This document shows positions 24,393 through 33,645 of a stretch of DNA of 37,438 bases, one piece after another. This DNA is from Pseudolabrys sp. (GTDB lineage Bacteria; Pseudomonadota; Alphaproteobacteria; Rhizobiales; Xanthobacteraceae), in contig SHVM01000015.1 in the NCBI GenBank assembly GCA_009694265.1, positions 1 through 37,438 of the forward strand, read 5' to 3'. A model generated the notes under the pieces. That model made no database searches and was not told the origin of the DNA. It was given only the letters and a program-made list of their open reading frames with translations. Positions within the stretch are counted from its first letter, which is position 1, and each line of letters begins with the position of its first letter. Position numbers and translations under genes: made by a program.

Positions 24393-24432
24393 GGCCCGCC
24401 CGGCCAGTCCCCGTCCGGGCGGGCCGCTTTTT
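24393..24432 (+). terminator. Rho-independent terminator after the small secreted protein
   Basis: A perfect 11-bp GC stem is formed by GGCCCGCCCGG (24393-24403) and CCGGGCGGGCC (24415-24425), with an 11-base loop. A T5 run follows at 24428-24432. Orientation fits termination of the plus-strand gene ending at 24331. Confidence 0.85.
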
Positions 24433-24549
24433 GACGCCGTATATAACTAAATCGTTCCAACTTGCGGAACCGTGGCCGTGATGCTGTGATGCCCCGAAGA
24501 ATCTAGGCGTTGTGGCCGGGATTGTTAGAGTGCGGGCGGTACGATCACC

Positions 24550-25296
24550 ATGAGCACCAGTTCATTGCGGCGGGCGATTGCGCGATTGATGCTCGCCACC
24601 GGCGTCCTGCTGCTGCCGGCAACGGCTTATGCCGCGGACGGAGCCTTCGCAATCGACGACGTCGAGGTTGGAAAACCGGGCGAATGCAAGATCGAGTCGT
24701 GGGCATCGGCCGCAACCAATCACGACTTCACCGCCGTCACTTCGCCGGCCTGTGTGGTCAAGCTCGGCATCCCGGTCGAACTCGGGGCACAACTGCAACG
24801 TTCGCGTGGTGACGGCGTTTGGGGCACCAGCGGCACGCTAAAAGCCAAGACCAATCTCATTCCGGTCGAAAACCATCCTTTCGGGCTCGGTATTTCCGGC
24901 GGCAGCACCTGGGATCTGATCACCGGCGCGCATACCGGCGGCTTCATCAATGTACCGGTTACGTTTCAAATCCAGGAAAAGCTCCGCATCAACGTGAACG
25001 GCGGATGGCTGTACGATAATGCCGCCAAGATTCATTACCTGACCTGGGGCGCGGGGTTCGAATGGAATTTCGTCAAGCCGCTGACCTTGATCGGCGAAGT
25101 CTACGGCCAGGCCGGCCGCCTGTCGGCCGTGGGCGAAGACAAAGCACCTGCGCCTAACTCCATCCGTGACCCGCGAACCCAAATCGGATTGCGCGTCACG
25201 CCGCAGGACAATGTCGATCTCGACCTGATTTGGGGCCACAATATCACCGGCGAAAATGCCCAGTGGCTCACGCTCGGCGTGAACTTACGGTTTTAA
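24550..25296 (+). CDS. Predicted outer-membrane beta-barrel protein
   Basis: The 248-residue product has a signal peptide (MLATGVLLLPATAYAAD, cleavage near residue 28-29). The rest alternates hydrophobic and polar residues in many strands and ends in the aromatic NLRF, the usual C-terminal signature for outer-membrane barrel insertion. Segments such as LTWGAGFEWNFVKPLTLIGEVYGQAG and QIGLRVTPQDNVDLDLIWGHNI resemble strand pairs of small barrels. I cannot assign a channel or enzyme activity. It ends 12 bases from the convergent dehydrogenase gene. Confidence 0.7.
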   Translation: MSTSSLRRAIARLMLATGVLLLPATAYAADGAFAIDDVEVGKPGECKIESWASAATNHDFTAVTSPACVVKLGIPVELGAQLQRSRGDGVWGTSGTLKAKTNLIPVENHPFGLGISGGSTWDLITGAHTGGFINVPVTFQIQEKLRINVNGGWLYDNAAKIHYLTWGAGFEWNFVKPLTLIGEVYGQAGRLSAVGEDKAPAPNSIRDPRTQIGLRVTPQDNVDLDLIWGHNITGENAQWLTLGVNLRF

Positions 25297-25308
25297 AAAC
25301 CGGCTGTG

Positions 25309-28278
25309 TCAGCCGCTCGGTCCCAGACGCGGCGCCGTAGCGAGGCTCATTTCCAAAACGCGCGCCACATGCAACGCATCACGATCGGCGCCGTCGTGGA
25401 TCTGATGCCGACATGAGGTGCCGTCGGCCACGATCAGCGCGTCGGCGGGCGCCTTGCGCACCGCCGGCAGCAGCGACAGCTCACCCATTTTGAGCGAGAC
25501 GTCGATGGTTGAGGCCGCGTAACCAAAACTGCCGGCCATGCCGCAACAGCTCGATTCCACCGTCTCGACGGACAGCTCCGGAATGAGCTTCAGCACGCTC
25601 TCGACCGCGCCCATGGCGTCGAACGCCTTCTGATGACAGTGGCCATGCAGCAGCGCCTTTTTCGGTAGCGGACCGAGCGGCAAATTGAGCCGGCCGTCCG
25701 ATTGCTCGCGGGCGAGGAATTCCTCCAGCAGCAGCGCCTGCCCCGACAGCGCATTGGCCGCGTCCGATTTGATCAAAGCCGGCAATTCATCGCGGAAAGT
25801 GAACAGGCAGCTCGGCTCCAGTCCAATGACCGGCACGCCGCGCGCGGCGTAAGGCGCCAAAGCATCAAGCGTGCGCTGCATCTCAACCCGCGCTTCGTCG
25901 ACCATGCCGACCGACAGGAAAGTCCGGCCGCAGCAGAGCGGACGCGCATCGCCGTCTTTCGGCAACACGGCATGCACACGATAGCCGCCGGCAGTGAGCA
26001 CGCGCATGGCGGCTTCGAGATTTTCGTGCTCGAAATAGCGATTGAAGGTGTCGGCGAACAGTACGACATCGCGCATCGGAGCCTCGACCGAACTCGCCGG
26101 CGCATAAGTCCAGTCGGAACGGTCGCGGTAAATATCCTTACGCCACTTCGGCAAGCTGCGTCGGGTCGAGAAGCCGGCGAAGATTTGCGAGGCCCGGCGA
26201 ACGATCGGACTGCGGTTGCGCAGATTGAAAAAATACGGCCAGCGCGCGGCATACGGCGCGTAGTGCGGCAGAAAGCCGACCAGACGGTCGTGCAGCGAAA
26301 GACCGTGTTTGGCGGCGCGCGCCGCCTGCACTTCGATTTTCATGCGCGCCATGTCGACGCCGGTCGGGCATTCGCGCCGGCAGGCCTTGCAGGAAACGCA
26401 AAGCTTGAGCGTGTCGGCCATCTCACTGGAGGCGAGCGCATCCGGGCCGAGCTGGCCGCTGATCGCCAGCCGCAGCGTATTGGCGCGGCCGCGCGTCACG
26501 TCGCGCTCGTCGCGTGTCACGCGATAACTCGGGCACATGGCGCCGCCGGCCAATTTGCGGCAGGCGCCGTTGTTGTTGCACATCTCGACCGCGCCCTGGA
26601 ACCCGCCGCCCGAGCCCGAATAGCCCGACCAGTCGAGATGGGTCTTGATGTCCTCGCCGTGATAGCCGGGCGCATAGCGGAACAGGCTGCGATCGTCGAA
26701 TTTCGGCGGCCGCACCACCTTGCCTGGATTGTACAACCCGTTGGGATCGAAGCGGTCCTTCACCTCCTCGAAAGCGCGCGCCAGCCGAGGGCCGAACATC
26801 GCCTCATTGAATTCCGAGCGCACCAGCCCGTCGCCATGCTCGCCGGAATGCGAGCCCTTGTATTCGCGCACCATGGCGAAGGCCTCTTCGGCGATCGCGC
26901 GCATGGCATGCACATCTTTATCCAGCCGCAAATTGAGAATCGGCCGCACATGCAGACAGCCGGAGCCGGCATGTGCGTACCAGGTGCCGCGGGTGCCGTG
27001 TTTCTCGAAAATTTCCGTCAGCCGCGTGGTGTAATCGGCGAGATGTTCGAGCGGCACCGCGCAATCCTCGACAAAGGAGACCGGCTTACCCGCCTGCTTC
27101 ATCGACATCATGATGTTGAGGCCGGCGGTGCGCACGTCGGTGATGGCGGTTTGCAGTTCGGAATTGAGGATTTCCACCACGCCGCCCCATTTCGCGCCGG
27201 CCCGGTCCCAGCCAAAACCGAGATCGCCCATCAGGTCTTTCAACTGGCGCAGCTGGTGCAGGTTTTCCTCGTGATCCTCCTCGGCAAACTCGACCAGAAA
27301 AATGGCGGCCGGATCATCGCGCACGAATTTTTCCAGCGTAGGCCGGAACATCGCGATCGCGCGCGCCAGTTCGATCATGGTGCGGTCGATCAATTCCACG
27401 GCAATGGGTCCGAGCCGCACGATATGCTGGGCGGCATTCATCGCCTCGTAAAATCTGCCGAAGTGAACGGCGCCGACCGCGCGGCGGCCGAGCAGCGGCG
27501 ACAGTTTCAATTCGATGCGAGTCGAGAAACCGAGCGTGCCTTCGCCGCCAACCAAAATATGCGAAAGGTTGACGTCGTTCTTGAACGGCACCAGCGCATC
27601 GAGATTGTAACCGCCGACGCGGCGCTGCACCTTGGGGAAGCGCGCGGCAATTTCGCCGGCCTCGCGCGTGCCGATGGCGAGCAGGTCCTTTATCAGCGGC
27701 CGCAGCGGCGCCGGCACATCGTTGATATTACCGCCGATGCGGCCGAAATGCGCGAGCGAACCGTCCGCCAGCAGCGCGTCGATTGCGATCACATTGTCGC
27801 GCATGGTGCCATAGAGCATCGAGCGGCCACCGCAGGAATTATTGCCGGCCATGCCGCCGATGGTGGCGCGCGACGATGTCGAGATATCGACCGGAAACCA
27901 CAGCCCGTGCGGCTTGAGTTGCCGGTTGAGATCGTCGAGCACGATGCCGGGCTCGACCGTGCATTGCTTGCGCTTGACGTCGAGATCGAGAACGCGCGTG
28001 AGGTATTTGGAGCAGTCAACGACCAGAGAATCGCCGACGGTCTGGCCCGCCTGCGAGGTGCCGCCGCCGCGCGCCAGCACGGTGGCCCCCTCGGTGCGGG
28101 CAATGCCAATCGCCCGCTCAGCCTCCTCGACGGTGCGGGGGGCCACCACGCCGACCGGCATAATCTGGTAATGCGAGGCATCGGCGGCATAACGGCCGCG
28201 GGTGAAACGGTCGAAATGCACATCGCCGCTCAATTCGGCCTTCAGCCGCCGTTCCAGGCCGGGCATTACCAGCGCCAC
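25309..28278 (-). CDS. FAD/Fe-S D-2-hydroxyacid dehydrogenase fusion (YdiJ/Dld-type)
   Basis: The 989-residue fusion has a PCMH FAD-binding domain at about 35-265 (RGGGTSQAGQTVG, GNNSCGGRSMLYGT, GGEGTLGF) and a FAD-oxidase C-terminal domain at about 265-520 (HAGSGCLHVRP, SGEHGDGLVRSEF). A ferredoxin-like region carries C567, C573 and C582, then C627-x2-C630-x2-C633-x3-C637. Two CCG domains close it (CCGRTF, GLEPSCL, HGHCHQKAF, SSCCGMAGSFG). The family oxidises D-2-hydroxyacids such as D-lactate or D-2-hydroxyglutarate and feeds electrons to the respiratory chain; glycolate is also possible. GTG 28278 has AAGGA upstream; ATG 28266 is an alternative. It is divergent from a serine-glyoxylate-type aminotransferase, which fits C2/C3 acid metabolism. 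Confidence 0.9.
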   Translation of the reverse strand: MALVMPGLERRLKAELSGDVHFDRFTRGRYAADASHYQIMPVGVVAPRTVEEAERAIGIARTEGATVLARGGGTSQAGQTVGDSLVVDCSKYLTRVLDLDVKRKQCTVEPGIVLDDLNRQLKPHGLWFPVDISTSSRATIGGMAGNNSCGGRSMLYGTMRDNVIAIDALLADGSLAHFGRIGGNINDVPAPLRPLIKDLLAIGTREAGEIAARFPKVQRRVGGYNLDALVPFKNDVNLSHILVGGEGTLGFSTRIELKLSPLLGRRAVGAVHFGRFYEAMNAAQHIVRLGPIAVELIDRTMIELARAIAMFRPTLEKFVRDDPAAIFLVEFAEEDHEENLHQLRQLKDLMGDLGFGWDRAGAKWGGVVEILNSELQTAITDVRTAGLNIMMSMKQAGKPVSFVEDCAVPLEHLADYTTRLTEIFEKHGTRGTWYAHAGSGCLHVRPILNLRLDKDVHAMRAIAEEAFAMVREYKGSHSGEHGDGLVRSEFNEAMFGPRLARAFEEVKDRFDPNGLYNPGKVVRPPKFDDRSLFRYAPGYHGEDIKTHLDWSGYSGSGGGFQGAVEMCNNNGACRKLAGGAMCPSYRVTRDERDVTRGRANTLRLAISGQLGPDALASSEMADTLKLCVSCKACRRECPTGVDMARMKIEVQAARAAKHGLSLHDRLVGFLPHYAPYAARWPYFFNLRNRSPIVRRASQIFAGFSTRRSLPKWRKDIYRDRSDWTYAPASSVEAPMRDVVLFADTFNRYFEHENLEAAMRVLTAGGYRVHAVLPKDGDARPLCCGRTFLSVGMVDEARVEMQRTLDALAPYAARGVPVIGLEPSCLFTFRDELPALIKSDAANALSGQALLLEEFLAREQSDGRLNLPLGPLPKKALLHGHCHQKAFDAMGAVESVLKLIPELSVETVESSCCGMAGSFGYAASTIDVSLKMGELSLLPAVRKAPADALIVADGTSCRHQIHDGADRDALHVARVLEMSLATAPRLGPSG

Positions 28279-28465
28279 GGCATCCGTCCTTGTCGTGCCC
28301 AGATCTGGCTATGCATGAAGAGCTTGTTTGCTAGCCGCGGAAAACCGCTTGACCGCAATGTTGCATTCATAGTTCAACGCCACAAGCGCCGCTCCCTGGC
28401 CGGGACGCGCCCGTGGTTAACCCACGAAAATCCTTCAAAAGCCGCGGTTTTAGGAGCGAATGCCA

Positions 28466-29674
28466 ATGGCTAAGAATTCCTCGCGTCCGGTCGGGCGACA
28501 TGCCCTGCATATTCCAGGGCCCACCCCGCTTCCCGACCGCGTATTGCGGGCGATGGATACCCCCATCATCGACCACCGCGGCCCGGAATTCGCCCGGCTG
28601 GCCAAGAAGTGCCTAGAGGGCATCAAGACCATCTTCAAGACCAGTAATCCGGTGATCATCTACACCGCCACCGGCACCGGCGCCTGGGAAGGCGCACTCG
28701 TCAACACATTGTCGGCCGGCGACAAGGTGCTGATGGTGGAGACCGGCCAGTTCGCCACCCTGTGGAAAAAAATGGCCGAAAAGCTCGGCCTGCAAATCGA
28801 ATTCATCACCACCGACTGGCGCGCCGGCGTCGATGCCGCCGCGGTCGAAGCCCGGCTGCGCGAAGACAAGGCCAAGGAGATCAAGGCGGTCTGCTTCCTG
28901 CACAACGAAACCTCGACCGGCGTGCTCTCGCCGGTGGCCGACGTGCGCAAGGCGATCGACAAAGCCGGCCATCCGGCGCTGCTGCTGGTCGACACGATTT
29001 CCTCGCTCGCTTCCACCGATTATCGCCATGACGAATGGGGCGTCGATGTCACCGTCGGCGGCGCGCAGAAGGGCCTGATGCTGCCGCCCGGCATGTCGTT
29101 CAACGCGGTGAGCGACAAGGCGCTGGCCGCCAACAAGACCTCCAAGCTACCGAAATCGTTCTGGGCATGGGACGAGATGATCGTCATAAACAAGATCGGC
29201 TTCTTCCCCTACACGCCGGCGACGCAGATGCTGCAAGGCCTCGCGGTGTCGATCGAGATGCTGCACGAGGAAGGACTCGACAACGTGTTCGCGCGTCATG
29301 ACCGCATGGCGGAAGCCACGCGCCGCGCGGTGAAAGCCTGGGGTCTCGAGATCATCTGCCGCGATCCGAAATTCTACTCGCCGACATTGACAGCCGTATT
29401 ACTGCCGGATGGCCACGACGCCGACGCCTTCCGCGCGCTGGCGCTGGAACACTTTAATATTTCCTATGGCGCCAGCTTCGGCCGCTTCCAGGGCAAGATG
29501 TTCCGCATCGGGCATCTCGGCGATACCAACGACACCATGCTCATCGGTGCGCTTGGCGCCACCGAGATGTCACTGTCGCTCGCCGGCATTCCGCACAAAA
29601 AAGGCGGCGTGCAGGCGGCGATGGATTATCTGGTTTCGGCGCGAGACAGCAGCGTGAAACAGGCGGCGGAGTAG
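28466..29674 (+). CDS. Class V aminotransferase, serine-glyoxylate type
   Basis: The 402-residue protein matches serine-glyoxylate/alanine-glyoxylate aminotransferases: HIPGPTPLPDRVLRAM near the start, YTATGTGAWEGAL at about 66-78, HNETSTGVLSPV at about 146-157, the aspartate in LLVDTISSLAS, and the Schiff-base lysine K202 in VTVGGAQKGLMLPPG. It would convert glyoxylate plus serine to glycine plus hydroxypyruvate, a serine-cycle or photorespiratory step. AGGAG lies nine bases before ATG 28466; an in-frame ATG at 28460 is too close to it. The hydroxyacid dehydrogenase on the opposite strand could handle related acids. Confidence 0.88.
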   Translation: MAKNSSRPVGRHALHIPGPTPLPDRVLRAMDTPIIDHRGPEFARLAKKCLEGIKTIFKTSNPVIIYTATGTGAWEGALVNTLSAGDKVLMVETGQFATLWKKMAEKLGLQIEFITTDWRAGVDAAAVEARLREDKAKEIKAVCFLHNETSTGVLSPVADVRKAIDKAGHPALLLVDTISSLASTDYRHDEWGVDVTVGGAQKGLMLPPGMSFNAVSDKALAANKTSKLPKSFWAWDEMIVINKIGFFPYTPATQMLQGLAVSIEMLHEEGLDNVFARHDRMAEATRRAVKAWGLEIICRDPKFYSPTLTAVLLPDGHDADAFRALALEHFNISYGASFGRFQGKMFRIGHLGDTNDTMLIGALGATEMSLSLAGIPHKKGGVQAAMDYLVSARDSSVKQAAE

Positions 29675-29682
29675 TTCGCGGT

Positions 29683-30465
29683 TTACAGGACGCGCTTCAC
29701 AAATTCCGCAATCGCCTTCAACGTCGCTTCCGGCGCCTCGCGCTGGGGTGAATGCTTGGCGTTGGGCAATAGCGCGACCTCGACCGGGCAGTAGCATTCC
29801 TGTTGCGCGATCTCGATCTGCTTGACCGTTCCGTATTGGTCGTCCGCGCCCTGCACGATCAGCACCGGCACGCGGATATAGGCGAGCTGTTCGGTGATAT
29901 CTCATTGGCGAAAGTTAGGATCGAGCCAGGCGCCATTCCAGCCCTTGAAGGCGTTGTCGACATCCTTGTGCCAGCGCGAAAGCCGCGCGCGCAGGTCGGT
30001 CGTCTCGTAGGCCTTGCGCGCTTCGACGATAGGCGTGATGCCGGAATCTTCCGTAAAGAAATGCGGCGCGATCAGCACCAGCCCGCCGACGCGATGATCC
30101 TGATGTGTGCCGGCATAAATCGCCGCGATGGACGCGCCGTCGCTGTGCCCGAGCAGGAGCCCGCGCTGGAAGCAGATTGTCTCGAGCAGGCGCGGCAGAG
30201 TTTCGCGCGCCTCAATGTGCATATAAGTGAGCGGGCGCGGCAGCACGACCGGGCTCGATTGTCCGTAACCGGCGCGCGAATAGACGAAAACGCCGGCGCC
30301 GGTCGCGGCCTGTAGCCTGTCGGGAAAATCGCCCCACAGTCCGACGCAGCCCAGCCCTTCATGCAACATCACGATAGTCGGCGCCGCATCGGGCCGCGGC
30401 CCGATCATGCGGTATTCCAGGCGCTGGGCGCCAATGTCGAGGAAGCCTACGTCCGCGAGTGCCAT
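29683..30465 (-). pseudogene. Alpha/beta hydrolase interrupted by an in-frame TGA
   Basis: From ATG 30465 the frame runs 187 codons to TGA at 29904-29902. It then continues in the same frame for 72 codons (DITEQLAYIRVPVLIVQG, ending FVKRVL) to a stop at 29683. Together they form a normal-length (about 260-residue) hydrolase: HEGLG oxyanion loop near 35, nucleophile S108 in GHSDG, acid in QGADDQYG and histidine in NAKHSPQ. The stop separates the serine from the acid and histidine, so the truncated product cannot be active. The TGA sits where relatives usually carry tryptophan (NFR-x-W-DI), so TGG to TGA is the simplest change. Its start overlaps the ligase stop (TAATG). A sequencing error or a recent mutation are both possible. 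Confidence 0.82.
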
Positions 30466-32084
30466 TACCGCGCGCCGGGCCCTTCCGCGCGCAGCTTGAA
30501 GCGCTGGATTTTTCCGGTGGCGGTTTTCGGCAACTCTTTGCGGAATTCGATCCAGCGCGGATATTTGTAAGGCGCCAGCTTCTGCTTGACGTGCTCCTGT
30601 AGCGTACGGATCAGCGCGTCGTTGGCCTTGTCCGGCTGTTTGAGCACGACGAAGGCCTTCGGCTTGATCAGCTTCTGCTCGTCGTTCCAGCCGACCACCG
30701 CGGCCTCCAGCACGTCGGGGTGCGAGGAGAGCGCCGCCTCCACCTCGAACGGCGAGACATACATGCCGGAGACTTTGAGCATGTCGTCCTGGCGGCCGCA
30801 GCAGATGTAATAGCCCTCGGCGTCCTCGATATATTTGTCGCCCGAGCGCGTCCATTCGCCCTGGAAGGTCGCGCGCGACTTCTCACGGTTGTTCCAATAC
30901 ATGACCGCAGCTGTAGGCCCGCGCACATAGAGCTCGCCCATCTCGCCTTGCTTCACGGGATTGCCGTCCTCGCCGATCAGCTTGATGTCGTAGCCCGGCA
31001 CGGCCTTGCCTGTGGTGCCGTATTTGGTCGCGCCCGGGCGGTTGCTCAGATAAATGTGCAGCATCTCGGTGGTGCCAAGCCCGTCGGAAATCTCCACGCC
31101 ATAGCGTTCGTGCCACTTGCGCGCGATTTCCTCCGGCAGCGCTTCGCCGGCCGAAATGCAGCGGCGGATTTTCACGTCGCCCTTTTGCGACGCATTTGGG
31201 CTGTTCAGAAACGCGGCGTAAAAAGTCGGCACCGCGTAGAACACCGTAATGGGGTGCTTGCGCAGCAGCGCCGCGACGCCGTCCGGCGTCGGCCGGTCTG
31301 CGAGCAACACCGTAGTGGCGCCGACCGAGAGCGAGAACGTCATGGCATTGCCGAGACCGTAGGCGAAAAACAATTTTGCTACCGAATAGACCATGTCGCT
31401 TTCTTTGATGCCGGCGACCAGCGTGCCGTAAAGGTCGGCGGTGAGTTTCAAACTGGCGTGGACATGCACCGCGCCCTTCGGCTTGCCGGTAGAGCCCGAG
31501 GTGTAGAGCCAGAATGCGATGTCGTCCGCCGTTGTCGGCGCGGTGAAAGACTCCGGCTCGTCGGCGCCGATAAGGTCCTCGAACAGCCGGTAGCCTTTTG
31601 CGTCAAGGTTTTGCGGATTATCGCCGGAGACGATGACGTGTTCGAGGTCCGGGCTTTGCTTGATGAGTTTTTCGAATTTCGGAAACAGCGCCTCCGATAC
31701 CAGCAGGCATTTGGCCCGGCTGTCGGCGAGCATGAAGCGGTAGTCGTCCTCGGTGAGCAGCGTGTTGACCGGCACGGCGACAATGCCGGCCTTCAGGCAG
31801 CCGAGAAAAGCGGTCGGCCAGTCGATGGTGTCAAGCATGGCCATCAGCACGCGTTCTTCGCGCTTGATGCCGAGGCCGCGCAGCGCGGCGCCAAAGCGCG
31901 CCACCCGGTCGGCGAGCTGGCCATAGGTCGTTGTACCGCGCGCGTCGATATAGGCCGGCTTATTGGCGCGCCCGGCATCGAGATTGCGTTGCAGGACATC
32001 GGCGGCGAAGTTGTAGTCGCGTGGGATGACGCCCACCGCGTCACCCGCGTTTGGCTCTGCCGCGCGCGCTTTCGCGACGGTCAT
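30465..32084 (-). CDS. Benzoate-CoA ligase-family acyl-CoA synthetase
   Basis: The 539-residue enzyme is an ANL-superfamily ligase. The P-loop YTSGSTGKPKGAVHVH is present, DGLGTTEM lies in the middle, YYICCGRQDDMLKVSGMYVSPFEVE forms the hinge, and the catalytic lysine is in KTATGKIQRFKLR near the C terminus. Segment order and the short hinge match benzoate/4-hydroxybenzoate-CoA ligases, which activate an aromatic acid with ATP and CoA. The acid is not determined by eye. ATG 32084 has GGGAGGA seven bases upstream. Its stop overlaps the hydrolase start by one base, so the pair is co-translated. It is divergent from the MetE-like gene. Confidence 0.88.
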   Translation of the reverse strand: MTVAKARAAEPNAGDAVGVIPRDYNFAADVLQRNLDAGRANKPAYIDARGTTTYGQLADRVARFGAALRGLGIKREERVLMAMLDTIDWPTAFLGCLKAGIVAVPVNTLLTEDDYRFMLADSRAKCLLVSEALFPKFEKLIKQSPDLEHVIVSGDNPQNLDAKGYRLFEDLIGADEPESFTAPTTADDIAFWLYTSGSTGKPKGAVHVHASLKLTADLYGTLVAGIKESDMVYSVAKLFFAYGLGNAMTFSLSVGATTVLLADRPTPDGVAALLRKHPITVFYAVPTFYAAFLNSPNASQKGDVKIRRCISAGEALPEEIARKWHERYGVEISDGLGTTEMLHIYLSNRPGATKYGTTGKAVPGYDIKLIGEDGNPVKQGEMGELYVRGPTAAVMYWNNREKSRATFQGEWTRSGDKYIEDAEGYYICCGRQDDMLKVSGMYVSPFEVEAALSSHPDVLEAAVVGWNDEQKLIKPKAFVVLKQPDKANDALIRTLQEHVKQKLAPYKYPRWIEFRKELPKTATGKIQRFKLRAEGPGAR

Positions 32085-32088
32085 TTTG

Positions 32089-32116
32089 TTGTCCTCCCAA
32101 GACGTTTTCGTATTAT
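32089..32116 (+). promoter_or_regulatory. Candidate promoter for the MetE-like gene
   Basis: TTGTCC at 32089-32094 and TATTAT at 32111-32116 are separated by 16 bases, ending 48 bases before the ATG at 32165. The -35 element overlaps the ribosome site of the divergent ligase, so the two genes probably share control. The call rests on consensus resemblance only. Confidence 0.4.
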
Positions 32117-32164
32117 GCAGGGGCAACGAATGGGCCGCAATGACGGCTAAAGGGAGCAACGTCC

Positions 32165-33328
32165 ATGATCTTCAGCCGGGACCGCATTCTGACCACCCAT
32201 GTCGGCAGCCTGCCGCGCAACGAGAAACTGTCCGATTTTCTGCTGCGCCAGGAGGCCGGCGAAAAGTTCGACGCCCAGGAAATGGCGGCGGAAATGGATA
32301 AGGCCGTGACCCATGTGGTCGATAAGCAGGTGTCGGCCGGCATCGACATCGGCAATGACGGCGAGCAGCAGCGGGTCGGCTTCCAGACCTATGTGCCGCA
32401 GCGCATGTCGGGCTTCGGCGGCGTGTCGAAGCGAAGGCGCGGGCGCGAATTCGAGGAATTTCCCGAACTGGTGGCGAGCCTGATGCGGCGCTTTCCGCAT
32501 GTCAGCAAGCAGCAGAATGCGCCGGAATGCCAGGCCGAGCTGAAATATCTCGACCTCAAGCCGATTGAAAACGAGATCGCGCGCTTCAAGACCATTGCCA
32601 AGGGAAAAATCTCCGAGCAGTTCATGACCGCGCCCTCGCCCGGCATTGTCTCAACCACCATGCTGAACGCCCACTATGACAGCCACGATAAATATCTGGC
32701 GGCGATCGCGCGCGAAATGCGCAACGAATATCTGGCGATCAACAAGGCGGGTTTGCTGTTGCAGATCGATGCGCCCGATCTCGCCATGGACCGTACCATG
32801 ATGTATCGCGACTTGGACGACGCCGGCTTCGTCAAGGCGGTCGAGCGCCATGTCAGTGCGATCAATGCCGGCATCGAGGGCATACCGCGCGACCGCGTGC
32901 GGCTGCATATTTGCTATGGCAACTGGGAAGGCCCGCATATTCACGACGTGCCGCTCGGCACGATTTTGCCGGCGCTGTATCAGGCCCATGTCGGGGCGCT
33001 ATCGATCGAGTTTTCCAATCCGCGCCACGCGCATGAATACGACGCGCTGAAGAAATATCCGCTGCCCAAGGACATGCTGCTGATCCCCGGCGTGGTGGAG
33101 ACCACCAGCAATTTCGTCGAGCACCCCGAGGTGGTGGCGCGCCGCATCGAGGAAGCCGTCGGTGTCGTCGGCGACCGCGAGCGCGTGATCGCATCGACCG
33201 ATTGCGGCTTCGGCACCTTCACCAATCGCGAATGGGTGATCGAACCGGCCGTGTGGCTCAAGCTGCGCTCGATCCGGCAAGGCGCTGATATTGCCTCTAG
33301 CAGGCTGTGGGGCAAGAAGGTGGCGTGA
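32165..33328 (+). CDS. Cobalamin-independent methionine synthase II-family protein
   Basis: The 387-residue protein has the MetE C-terminal barrel fold, including THVGSLPR at 11-18 and the conserved zinc-site residues H248 and C250 (LHICYGNWEGPH), E282 (IEFSNPRHAH) and C347 (STDCGFGTF). It lacks the N-terminal half of full MetE. Proteins of this family often transfer or cleave methyl or thioether groups in catabolic or natural-product contexts rather than make methionine. The real substrate is unknown. Neighbouring benzoate-CoA ligase, hydrolase and M24-fold genes suggest a catabolic cluster. GGGAG precedes ATG 32165. Confidence 0.85.
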   Translation: MIFSRDRILTTHVGSLPRNEKLSDFLLRQEAGEKFDAQEMAAEMDKAVTHVVDKQVSAGIDIGNDGEQQRVGFQTYVPQRMSGFGGVSKRRRGREFEEFPELVASLMRRFPHVSKQQNAPECQAELKYLDLKPIENEIARFKTIAKGKISEQFMTAPSPGIVSTTMLNAHYDSHDKYLAAIAREMRNEYLAINKAGLLLQIDAPDLAMDRTMMYRDLDDAGFVKAVERHVSAINAGIEGIPRDRVRLHICYGNWEGPHIHDVPLGTILPALYQAHVGALSIEFSNPRHAHEYDALKKYPLPKDMLLIPGVVETTSNFVEHPEVVARRIEEAVGVVGDRERVIASTDCGFGTFTNREWVIEPAVWLKLRSIRQGADIASSRLWGKKVA

Positions 33329-33645
33329 AGCAGGCATGCGTCATCGCCCGTGGTGTCGAGGCGCCGGGACCGCCTGCTTGCCTTTTTCCTTTTCCCTCCA
33401 AAGAGGGAATGGAGCGCCCTCGGTGGATCGGACGATTAGACTATGATCCTCACTAGGATTAAAATTGATAGGCAAACTGTGGGCCAGACTCTTTCTTTCC
33501 CTCTCCCCTTGCGGGAGAGGGAAGGAAGAAACAGCCCCGGCGACAAACCCCGCAGGCGCGTGTTAATGCGCGCGGGAAAGTCTATAATGCCGCCCATCCA
33601 GGCCGGGTCAGCCGGCGCAACATTGTACGAGCAGAGAGAGCCCCC
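33329..33645. other. Intergenic region with terminator-like repeat and promoter
   Basis: No coding frame is convincing. Just after the MetE-like stop, AAGCAGGC (33328-33335) and GCCTGCTT (33372-33379) pair across a 36-base structured loop, followed by a T-rich stretch (possible terminator). TTCCCTC/GAGGGAA (33392-33398, 33403-33409) forms a small hairpin. A long palindrome lies at 33491-33528. A -10-like TATAAT stands at 33583-33588, 57 bases before the M24 start, without a clear -35. Confidence 0.5.
33491..33528. repeat. Long intergenic palindrome
   Basis: CCCTCTCCC (33499-33507) and GGGAGAGGG (33513-33521) form a 9-bp perfect stem around a five-base loop. The pairing continues outward through CTTTCTTT and AAGGAAG to about 15 pairs including wobbles. 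There is no terminal T run. Such CCCTCTCCC palindromes are common short intergenic repeats in Rhizobiales; a function as RNA-end or protein-binding site is unproven. Confidence 0.55.

Noticed and set aside
28279-28465. Promoters between the FAD/Fe-S dehydrogenase and the aminotransferase
   Set aside because: CTTGAC at 28348-28353 looks like a -35 box but no -10 box stands at proper spacing, so none is called.
25702-28473. A 923-codon open frame on the plus strand, opposite the large FAD/Fe-S dehydrogenase
   Set aside because: It is the antisense shadow of a gene with full motif support, has a His/Arg/Gln-rich composition typical of antisense frames in GC-rich DNA, and matches no family.
30720-32150. 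A 476-codon plus-strand frame opposite the CoA ligase
   Set aside because: It is an antisense shadow; the ligase motifs on the minus strand are unambiguous.
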